Source of the DNA: CAZKWG01 sp964615375
Lineage (GTDB): Bacteria; Myxococcota_A; UBA796; CAZKWG01
Direction: 5' to 3'
DNA: 64,000 bases
NCBI GenBank assembly: GCA_964615375.1
Contig: CAZTOW010000011.1
Span: 124,001-188,000, forward strand
The position numbers and the translations under genes were made by a program. The notes beneath the pieces were generated by a model. The model made no database searches and was not told the origin of the DNA. It was given only the letters and a program-made list of their open reading frames with translations. Positions 26,858 through 33,729 of the stretch are shown piece after piece. How positions within the stretch are numbered: the first letter of the stretch is position 1; each line of letters starts with the position of its first letter.

Positions 26858-27640
26858 ATGGGGATTCGCGACCAGCTCAAGTACCGCGCCCGCTCCCTCC
26901 TCGGGGGCATCGGGCCGCACGACCGCGGCAACATCTGGCCCAAGGGCCCGAGCCCGGATGGGCTCCAGCCCACGCTGTGGGATCACGAGGTCGGTTATGA
27001 CCGGGTGAACGCCGTCAAGATGCCCGATGGCAAGGACGGCGTGGTCATCTGCTGCCGGCGCGGGGTCTACGCGATGGTCGGGCCGGATCCGGCCTCCACC
27101 CTGGACCGCGAGCGCTGGCGCCTCGCGCGGGGCTCCCGGAGCTGGGACCTGTTCACGGGCAAGGGGGAGGGGGCCCCCGACGCGGTGACCTACACCGCGC
27201 GCTCGGCCCTGGCGGTGACCTGGATCGGCGGCCCGCACGCCCCGCCCTCGGTCGTGGACCAGGTGGCGGTGAACCTGAACCCGCTGGTCGTGACCCTGCC
27301 CGCCGGGGTCTACCCGCCGAACCGCCTGGCCTGGCGCGAGCTCCAGCCCGGCGCCGGCCCGGAGGCGGGCCCCGACGCGAGCTTCGACGTGGACTACCTC
27401 GGCGTGCTGTGGAGCACCGGGGCCGTCTTCGACTCCACCTGGAGGCGCAGGCGGCGCTACAAGGTGGACATGCGCGCGCCGAACCTCCTGGAGGGCTGGC
27501 GGCAGGGTCTGGCCGGGATCCGCCCCGGCGGGATGCGCCTGCTGATTGTACCGCCCTACCTGGGATACGGCGAGGAGGACATTGAGGAGACGGTGCCCAG
27601 CGGCGACACCCTGGTCTTCGTCGTCCAGCGCGCGGAGTAG
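26858..27640 (+). CDS. FKBP-type peptidyl-prolyl isomerase with unknown N-terminal domain
   Basis: 260 residues. The last 95 or so match FKBP: DYLGVLWSTGAVFDSTWRRR, then GWRQGLAGIRPGGMRLLIVPPYLGYGEE and PSGDTLVFVVQ. The first 165 residues are not recognised and lack a signal peptide, so the protein is probably cytoplasmic. The equivalents of FKBP active-site residues (F-DSTW, GWR.GL, P.LGYG) are present. Start ATG has GAGGGACGGG just upstream. The neighbours are a response regulator and a Ser/Thr kinase. Confidence 0.85.
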   Translation: MGIRDQLKYRARSLLGGIGPHDRGNIWPKGPSPDGLQPTLWDHEVGYDRVNAVKMPDGKDGVVICCRRGVYAMVGPDPASTLDRERWRLARGSRSWDLFTGKGEGAPDAVTYTARSALAVTWIGGPHAPPSVVDQVAVNLNPLVVTLPAGVYPPNRLAWRELQPGAGPEAGPDASFDVDYLGVLWSTGAVFDSTWRRRRRYKVDMRAPNLLEGWRQGLAGIRPGGMRLLIVPPYLGYGEEDIEETVPSGDTLVFVVQRAE

Positions 27641-27658
27641 AGGCGGGCTCCCGCGGTG

Positions 27659-30600
27659 ATGAGCACCCCTTGCGGCCCCTTCCTGCTGGAGCAGCCCATC
27701 GGCCGCGGCGGCGCGGGCGAGGTCTGGCGCGGCCGGCACGCGCCCAGCGGCCTGCCCGTGGCGGTCAAGATCGTGAGCGCGCGCGGCGCCCTGGAGCAGA
27801 GCTTCGTCCAGGCTTTTCGGGGTGAGGTGCGCGCCGTGGCCGCGCTGCAGCACCCGGGCGTGGTGGCGGTCTACGACCACGGGGTGCTGGGTCCGGGCGG
27901 GCCGGCGCCCGAGGGCAGCCCCTTCCTGGCGATGGAGCTGGGAGAGGCCGCGCTCGCCGAGGTCCTGCCCACCCGCTGGGAGCAGGCCCGCGAGGTGCTG
28001 GCTGACCTGCTGGACGCGCTCGCCCACGCCCACGCCCGCGGCGTGCTCCACCGCGACCTGAAGCCGGGGAACGTTCTGGCCTTCGGCGCCAGCCGCACCT
28101 GGAAGCTCGCGGACTTCGGGCTGGCGCGGATCGGGGCCCGCTCGGGCGTGGAGATCATCGCGGGGACGCCGGCCTACATGGCGCCTGAGCAGGTGCTGGG
28201 CGAGGTGGAGGCCGAGGGGCCCTGGACCGATCTCTACGCGCTCGGCTGCCTGGCCTGGGAGCTCTGCGCCGGCCGCACGCCCTTCCAGGGGAGCAACCAG
28301 GAGGTCTTCCGCGCTCAGGTGGCCGGCGCCCTCCCGCGCTTCGAGCCCCGCTTCCCCGTGCCGCCCGAGCTGGAGGGCTGGCTCCACCTGCTGCTGCGCA
28401 AGGAGCCCGGCGCCCGCTTTCAGCTCGCCGCCGACGCGCGCGCCCAGCTGCCCGGCCTGGTCCTCCCGGGCCAGCCGACGGACCTGGAGCCCTCCGAGGA
28501 CCGGCGCCCGCCGCCCGCGCCCCTGCTGGAGGACTGGCGCGCGGGGCTCAACCCGGCGTCTGCGCTGGGGGCGGGGGTCTACGACGCGGGCGGGCTCGGG
28601 CTCCTGGCCCTGCGCCCCGTGCCGCTGCTCGGCCGGGAGGCGGAGCGGGACGTCCTGTGGGCCGCCTTGCGCGAGGCCCGAACCCAGGGAGGACGCCTCC
28701 TCCTCCTGCGCGGGCCGGCGGGCGTCGGGCGCACGCACCTGCTCGGCTGGCTGGGCGAGCACGCGCACGCCACCGGGGCCGCGCTCCCCCTGCTGGTCCC
28801 CTGCGCGGGGGACGCGAGCGCGCTCTCCGGCCTCTGCGCGCGCCTGCTGGCCGCCCTCGGCGGGGTGGGGCTCAGCCGGGCCGATCTGGACCTGCACCTG
28901 CGTCAGCGGCACCGGCTCCCCGAGGGTGAGGCGCGGGCGCTCTCGGCCCTGTTGCGCGGGGAGGGGGCCGAGCTCAGCGTGGGCGAGCGGCGGGCGATCC
29001 TGGGCGCGGCGCTCTCGGCCCTGGCGGCGGATCGGGCGGTGATCCTCGCCTTCGACGACGCGACGCGCGCGCCGGACGCGCTGGAGCTCGCCAGCGCGTT
29101 GCTGTCCCGGAGCGAGCCGCTCCCCCTGCTGCTGATCCTGAGCGTCTCCACACAGGATATGTTGTCGGACGGTGAGCTGTGCTCCAAGGTGGACGCGATG
29201 GCCGCCCCGCCCGGCGCGCGCGCCCTGGAGCTCGGCCCGCTCCCGCCCGAGCGCCGCCGGGAGCTGCTGTCCACCGGGCTGCGCCTGAGCAACGAGGCCA
29301 TCGGGCGCATCGACGCGATCACCGGCGGAGATCCCGGCTTCGCGGTCGGTCTGGTCCGTCACTGGGCCGAGGCGGGCGCGCTGGTGCGCGGGCCGCGAGG
29401 CTTCGAGCTCGCCTCCGGCGCGGGCAGCCCGCCGGGGAGCCTGAGCCAGGTCTGGCGTGAGGCGCTCGCGCGTCGGGCCCCGCTCCAGGATCCCTTCACG
29501 CTGTGGCCCCTGGAGATCGCCGCCACGCTGGGCGAGGAGCTGCTGCTGGCCGAGTGGACCGACGCCGTGCGCCTCGCCGGCCTGCGCCCCAGCCCCGAGC
29601 CGGTCGAGCGCCTGCTGGAGGGCGGCCTGATGATCGGGCGAGTCCTCCACGCGGTACCAACTCCCATGCCCATGAAAGGCGCAGGAGGCGCCCGCCGCGC
29701 GGTGAGCGCGGCGTCAGGGGGGCTCGACGCTGTCGAGGACCTGCGGGAGCAGGTCCGAGCAGGGTCGAGCGGGGGCAGCGCCCCCACCTGCTGGGCAGGG
29801 GAGGGGAGGGTGGCCTTCGCCCACGCGCTCGCCCGCGAGGCGCTGCTGGCCGGCGCACGGCGCGGCGACCGGCTGGAGCGCTGGCACGGCGCCTGCGCGC
29901 GGATGCTCAAGGAGCGGGGTCGGGCGGCGGATCCGGTGCGGCTGGCCCGGCACCTGCTGGGGGCGGGGGAGCTGGAGGAGGCCCTGGGCGCGCTGGAGCT
30001 GGCCATCGGGACCCTGCGCCGGGCGGGCGACTACCCCGCCGCCTCGCTGCTGGTCGAGGAGCAGCGCCTTGCGCTCGACGCCCTCGGGCTGCCCCCGGGC
30101 GACCCGGCCTGGACCCGCTGGCGGGTGAACCGGCTCGGGCTGCTGGCCGATCGCAGCCTGGGGGATCCCGCCGAGGTGGAGGCCGTGGTGGCCGAGATCC
30201 GGTCGCGCGGGCCCGCCGGCCTGCTGCCCCGCGCGCTGGGCGTGCTGGGGAACACGCTGCGGGCGCGCGGGCGCCTGGGCGAGGCCCTGGGGGTCTTCCG
30301 CGAGGCGGTGGAGGTCGCGCGGGCGGGCGGGAACACGGGCGAGCTCCTCGACGCCAGCAGCGGGCTCATCCTCGCGCTCTGCAACCAGGGTCAGCTCGGG
30401 GAGGCCGAGCTCCTGGCCCGCCGATCGCTGGAGGTGGCGCTGGCCCTGGGCTCGCCCTTCTACATCGGCTGGGCGCGCTGGCGGGTGGGCTGGGTGCTGC
30501 GCGCCCGCGGGGGCACGGCGACGGCCCGGGTGGAGCTGGAGGGGGCCGAGCGCCTGGCGGCCGAGCAGGGCTTCCTCGTGCTTCGGGCCTGCGCCCTGCT

Positions 30601-31087
30601 GGATCTCGGGGAGGTGGCCCGGCAGGAGGGGCGGCTGGAGGCGGCCGTCCCCGCCTACGAGGAGGCGCGCCGGCTGATGGAGGTCACGGGCTACAGCACC
30701 GCGGTGCTCTGCACGCTGAACCTCTGCCTGGTCTACGCGCTGCTCGAGCGCTGGGGGCCGCCCGCCGAGCTGCTGCCCCGCATGCTCCACGACCGCCGCG
30801 TTCAGGAGGTCCCCTACCTCAGCGCCGCCGCGCACCAGCTCAGCGCGCTGGTGGCCGCCGCCGGGCGGGACTGGGCCGCCTATGACCGGCACCTGGACGA
30901 GACCATCCGGCTCCTCGCCGAGATCGGGCACGCGGAGGCCGACTTCGCCGAGCTCTCCCTGCGCCTGGCCCGCCTCGCCGCCGCCGCCGGCCAGCGCGCG
31001 CGTGCGCTCCGGGCCCGCAGCCTCGCCCGCGACCAGCTCCGCCGTCTCGGGCGCGCCGACGACGTCCTGGGTGAGCTCGACGCCTGA
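27659..31087 (+). CDS. Ser/Thr protein kinase with AAA-type ATPase and TPR region (PknK-like)
   Basis: About 1142 residues. Kinase domain 1-270: Gly-rich GRGGAGEVWRG, VAVKIV, HRDLKPGN with catalytic Asp133, DFGLAR. An ATPase domain begins near 330: LLRGPAGVGRTHLLGWL resembles Walker A with Arg in the usual Lys position, and VILAFDDA resembles Walker B. The last 300 residues are TPR-like helices. This is the layout of signalling kinases that sense through a STAND/TPR module. Between EGGLM and FAHALAREALL about 50 extra residues are encoded by a run of hairpins at 29678-29799. ATG 27659 follows an in-frame GTG at 27656; either may be used. Confidence 0.88.
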   Translation: MSTPCGPFLLEQPIGRGGAGEVWRGRHAPSGLPVAVKIVSARGALEQSFVQAFRGEVRAVAALQHPGVVAVYDHGVLGPGGPAPEGSPFLAMELGEAALAEVLPTRWEQAREVLADLLDALAHAHARGVLHRDLKPGNVLAFGASRTWKLADFGLARIGARSGVEIIAGTPAYMAPEQVLGEVEAEGPWTDLYALGCLAWELCAGRTPFQGSNQEVFRAQVAGALPRFEPRFPVPPELEGWLHLLLRKEPGARFQLAADARAQLPGLVLPGQPTDLEPSEDRRPPPAPLLEDWRAGLNPASALGAGVYDAGGLGLLALRPVPLLGREAERDVLWAALREARTQGGRLLLLRGPAGVGRTHLLGWLGEHAHATGAALPLLVPCAGDASALSGLCARLLAALGGVGLSRADLDLHLRQRHRLPEGEARALSALLRGEGAELSVGERRAILGAALSALAADRAVILAFDDATRAPDALELASALLSRSEPLPLLLILSVSTQDMLSDGELCSKVDAMAAPPGARALELGPLPPERRRELLSTGLRLSNEAIGRIDAITGGDPGFAVGLVRHWAEAGALVRGPRGFELASGAGSPPGSLSQVWREALARRAPLQDPFTLWPLEIAATLGEELLLAEWTDAVRLAGLRPSPEPVERLLEGGLMIGRVLHAVPTPMPMKGAGGARRAVSAASGGLDAVEDLREQVRAGSSGGSAPTCWAGEGRVAFAHALAREALLAGARRGDRLERWHGACARMLKERGRAADPVRLARHLLGAGELEEALGALELAIGTLRRAGDYPAASLLVEEQRLALDALGLPPGDPAWTRWRVNRLGLLADRSLGDPAEVEAVVAEIRSRGPAGLLPRALGVLGNTLRARGRLGEALGVFREAVEVARAGGNTGELLDASSGLILALCNQGQLGEAELLARRSLEVALALGSPFYIGWARWRVGWVLRARGGTATARVELEGAERLAAEQGFLVLRACALLDLGEVARQEGRLEAAVPAYEEARRLMEVTGYSTAVLCTLNLCLVYALLERWGPPAELLPRMLHDRRVQEVPYLSAAAHQLSALVAAAGRDWAAYDRHLDETIRLLAEIGHAEADFAELSLRLARLAAAAGQRARALRARSLARDQLRRLGRADDVLGELDA
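29678..29799. repeat. Cluster of six consecutive hairpins inside the kinase-ATPase gene
   Basis: Perfect stems follow one another: GGCGC/GCGCC (29678-29692), CGCCGCGC/GCGCGGCG (29693-29713), CTCGAC/GTCGAG (29723-29737), GGACCTGC/GCAGGTCC (29737-29756, GGGA loop), GGGGGC/GCCCCC (29771-29785), CCTGC/GCAGG (29787-29799). The reading frame stays open, adding a Gly/Ala/Ser-rich peptide where relatives have only a few residues. It looks like an inserted palindromic element, though GC-rich DNA makes stems more likely by chance. Confidence 0.6.
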
Positions 31088-31100
31088 GCGCGGGGCTCAG
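31084..31100. other. Convergent stop codons in a 6-bp hairpin
   Basis: CTGAGC-GCGGG-GCTCAG: both stops (TGA at 31085, TCA at 31097) lie in the arms. The junction at 36552-36568 has the same arms and loop length. Confidence 0.65.
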
Positions 31101-33223
31101 TCCACGACCTCGACCTCGCCCCGGCTGACCGAGCGGATCAGCTGCGTGATCTCGTCGGCGCGCGGGTCCTCGGTGGACTGGAGCACGGCGCGGTACTGGC
31201 TGGCCAGCTCGCGCGCCCGCCGGAAGGCGCCGACCAGATCGCCGCTGACGTCGGTGGGGCTATGGACGTTCAGCAGGATCTCGTTCAGGCTGCGCCCCTC
31301 GGCCCACAGCCGTCCGAGCGCGATCATCTGGCTGTCCCAGACCACCTCGACCCGGGTGAGGCGCTCGGCCTCCACGACCACGTCGCTTTTGCGGACCTTC
31401 TCGATGGTGCGCCCGAGGCCGCGGTGCTCGCGCCCCGCGCTGGTCTGGGCGGCGCGCGGGAGCTCCTGGCACATCCCGCAGAGCACGCCGAAGAAGACCG
31501 TCATGGGCAGGTCCTCCAGCACGCCCTGGAGATAGAGCTCCGTGGAGAAGATCTCCTGGATCTGCATGAACATCAGCACGCGGGCGCCGGCGTTGAAGCT
31601 GCCGTCCTCGGCGATGTAGCCGATGTCCGTGAGGAAGTTGATCTTCTCCTCGAACTCCGCCCAGGTCTGGCCGTCGCCCGCGGTGGCCTCCTCGCGCAGG
31701 CGGCGGAGCTGGCGCACCCGCTTGCGCAGCGCGTCGGGGACGGCCTCGCCCTCGGTCCAGCCCTCGGCCTGGAGGGCGGCGGCCAGTATGTCGGCCTCGT
31801 GGCCCTTGGCCCTCACCTTGGCTGTCCGGTGGAAGGCCAGGAAGGAGCGCTCGACCAGGCGCTGGATGTGCTCGCGCGGGTTGCGGTGGAGCAGGTTCAC
31901 CACCGAGTTGAAGGACAGCGAGAAGCTGCTGCGCACGGGCTCGTAGCGCCCGCGCAGGTGAGCCTCCAGCACCGGCGCCAGCTTGTCCCACTCGGTGAGC
32001 TCGGCCCGCACGACGACGAGCCCGGCCTCGTCCATGCCGCGGCGCCCGGCCCGACCCGCCATCTGCATGAATTCGCGGGTGGGCAGGCGGATCATCTCGC
32101 GCCCGTCGAAGCGCTCCAGCCCCTCGAAGACCGCGGCGCGGGCCGGCATGTTGATGCCCAGCGCGAAGGTCCCGGTGCAGTAGAGCACCTTGATCAGGCG
32201 CCGCTCGTAGAGCCGCTCCACCAGCACCTTCAGCGTGACGTGCAGGCCGGCGTGATGGAAGCCCACGCCCTTGTGGTAGAGGTCGATCAGGCTGTCGTCG
32301 AGCGCGGCGGCGGCGGCAGGATCCGCGGTGAACGCGCGGATCTCGGCCTGCACCGCTTCGTCCTCCGCCGGGTCCAGCAGGCTCTCCCGCAGGCGGGTGG
32401 CCAGCTGACGGGCGTAGGCCTCGGCCTGGCGCCGGGAAAACACGAAGTACAGGTAGGGGAGCTGGTCGGGGACCAGCATCCGAAACACGTCCATGTGCCG
32501 GGTGGGGCGCTCGATCTCGGCGGCGGCCTCGGCCTTCCGGCCCCAGCGGCGCGGCATGCGCTCCAGGCGGCGCAGGGCGCCCGCGTGCTGCTTCGACCAG
32601 CGGGCGTAGATCCGGTTCATCTCCTCGGGGGCGCGCAGCCCGGTCTCCCGGTTGGCCACCACGAACTGGAGCGGGACCGCCCGCTTGTGCTCCTCGATGA
32701 CCACCACCTGGCGCTCACGCACGGTCTGGAGCCACTCGGCGAACTCGGCGAGGTTGCTGAGCGTGGCGGAGAGGCCGAGCACCTGCACGTGCGGCGGGAG
32801 GTAGAGCAGCACCTCCTCCCAGGTCGTGCCCCGCTCGCGGTCATCCAGGAAGTGGATCTCGTCCACGATCACCGCGGCCAGATCGGGCACCGACTCGCCC
32901 GAGAGCAGGATGTTCCGCAGGATCTCGGTGGTCATGACCCGGCAGGGCGCCTCGCGCCGGATCACCAGGTCGCCGGTCACCAGCCCCACGCGCTCCTCGC
33001 CCAGCAGGGCGCAGTAGTCGCGGAATTTCTGGTTGGAGAGCGCCTTGATCGGCGCCGTGTAGACCACCTGCCGGCCGCGGGCCAGCTCGGTCTCCACTAG
33101 CCAGTCCGCCACCACCGTCTTGCCCGTGCCGGTGGGCGCCGAGACCAGGACGCTGTGCCCGGCGCTCAGAGCCTCGATGGCCTGCGCCTGGAAGGGGTCG
33201 AGCGCGAAGCCGCGGTATTCCAT
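31097..33223 (-). CDS. DEAD/DEAH-box helicase, Ski2/Mtr4-like
   Basis: 708 residues. Motif I SAPTGTGKT (near 30), Ia TAPIKALSNQK, II VIVDEIH, III LSATLSN, then the C-terminal helicase half with GVGFHHAGL and QMAGRAGRRGMDE (motif VI). The family remodels RNA or RNA-protein complexes using ATP; bacterial members (HelY-like) are poorly studied. The usual rRNA-binding C-terminal winged-helix/helical part is present. It stands alone between a convergent kinase gene and the tRNA operon. No strong ribosome site precedes ATG 33223. Confidence 0.92.
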   Translation of the reverse strand: MEYRGFALDPFQAQAIEALSAGHSVLVSAPTGTGKTVVADWLVETELARGRQVVYTAPIKALSNQKFRDYCALLGEERVGLVTGDLVIRREAPCRVMTTEILRNILLSGESVPDLAAVIVDEIHFLDDRERGTTWEEVLLYLPPHVQVLGLSATLSNLAEFAEWLQTVRERQVVVIEEHKRAVPLQFVVANRETGLRAPEEMNRIYARWSKQHAGALRRLERMPRRWGRKAEAAAEIERPTRHMDVFRMLVPDQLPYLYFVFSRRQAEAYARQLATRLRESLLDPAEDEAVQAEIRAFTADPAAAAALDDSLIDLYHKGVGFHHAGLHVTLKVLVERLYERRLIKVLYCTGTFALGINMPARAAVFEGLERFDGREMIRLPTREFMQMAGRAGRRGMDEAGLVVVRAELTEWDKLAPVLEAHLRGRYEPVRSSFSLSFNSVVNLLHRNPREHIQRLVERSFLAFHRTAKVRAKGHEADILAAALQAEGWTEGEAVPDALRKRVRQLRRLREEATAGDGQTWAEFEEKINFLTDIGYIAEDGSFNAGARVLMFMQIQEIFSTELYLQGVLEDLPMTVFFGVLCGMCQELPRAAQTSAGREHRGLGRTIEKVRKSDVVVEAERLTRVEVVWDSQMIALGRLWAEGRSLNEILLNVHSPTDVSGDLVGAFRRARELASQYRAVLQSTEDPRADEITQLIRSVSRGEVEVVD

Positions 33224-33280
33224 GGTCGTTCAGGGGGCGCAGGAGGGGGCCCGAGGGAGGGCGGGCCCTCCTCGAGGGCG

Positions 33281-33315
33281 AAAAAAAACCCGGAAGGCTT
33301 TAACCTTCCGGGTTT
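33281..33315 (-). terminator. Rho-independent terminator of the tRNA operon
   Basis: On the minus strand a perfect 12-bp stem (AAACCCGGAAGG with its complement CCTTCCGGGTTT) around a 6-base loop runs into eight T residues. It starts four bases after the encoded CCA of tRNA-Glu, so it ends the tRNA-Gln/tRNA-Glu transcript. Confidence 0.92.
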
Positions 33316-33318
33316 GAA

Positions 33319-33394
33319 TGGTACTCCCAAGGGGAGTCGAACCCCTGTCTCCGCCGTGAGAGGGCGATGTCCTGGGCCTCTAGACGATGGGAGC
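33319..33394 (-). tRNA. tRNA-Glu (anticodon CUC)
   Basis: Acceptor GCTCCCA pairs with TGGGAGT (one G-U), discriminator A, and CCA encoded in the DNA. The anticodon arm TCGCC-CTCTCAC-GGCGG puts CTC at 33358-33360, and the T arm contains GGTTCGACTCC. It is the second gene of a two-tRNA operon. gltX, which charges it, lies about 3 kb away. Confidence 0.95.
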
Positions 33395-33411
33395 ATATTC
33401 GAGATGTGAAG

Positions 33412-33487
33412 TGGTTGAGGCGCTAGGAATCGAACCTAGAGTCTTCGGGGCCAGAACCCGACGTGTTGCCAATTACACCACGCCTCA
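33412..33487 (-). tRNA. tRNA-Gln (anticodon CUG)
   Basis: Acceptor TGAGGCG pairs with CGCCTCA, discriminator A, CCA encoded. The anticodon arm TCGGG-TTCTGGC-CCCGA places CTG at 33452-33454; the T loop is GGTTCGATTCC. First gene of the operon, 30 bases after the predicted transcription start. Confidence 0.95.
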
Positions 33488-33524
33488 GGGTTTGACACCG
33501 ACGCCTCGGCGCCAGTGCGGGGCT

Positions 33525-33553
33525 CTATTATTGGCGCTTCCCGAGGGTGTCAA
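33525..33553 (-). promoter_or_regulatory. Sigma-70 promoter of the tRNA operon
   Basis: On the minus strand TTGACA (33548-33553), a 17-base spacer and TAATAG (33525-33530). The -35 is a perfect consensus. Transcription would begin near 33517, just before tRNA-Gln, which supports the call and shows the host uses ordinary sigma-70 signals. Confidence 0.8.
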
Positions 33554-33715
33554 GGTGGCCGATCGATTTTCTTCGCGCCGCGCCCGCGCGCGCGTGAGGC
33601 CGCCCGCGCTCACCATCGGGCTCACGCCGTGGATGCCATAGTCTGGCGTTGTCCGCCCCTATCAGCGGACGCTCCCCTCCACGGTCGAAAACGGCCCCCC
33701 ATCAAGCGCGCCCTT

Positions 33716-33721
33716 GATACT
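33716..33721 (+). promoter_or_regulatory. Possible -10 (GATACT) for a leaderless kinase transcript
   Basis: GATACT ends 8 bases before the ATG at 33730 with no ribosome site between. The 235 bases from the tRNA operon to here hold its promoter and otherwise nothing I can name. Confidence 0.4.
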
Positions 33722-33729
33722 GTGTGCGC

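Noticed and set aside
26468..29650. Very long open frame on the minus strand opposite the response regulator, FKBP and kinase genes
   Set aside because: Composition is Arg/Gln/Pro/His-rich nonsense, no domain is seen, and the plus-strand genes have clear motifs. It is a high-GC shadow.
33492..33497. A second TTGACA on the plus strand near the tRNA operon
   Set aside because: No -10 at 16-18 bases downstream; probably chance.
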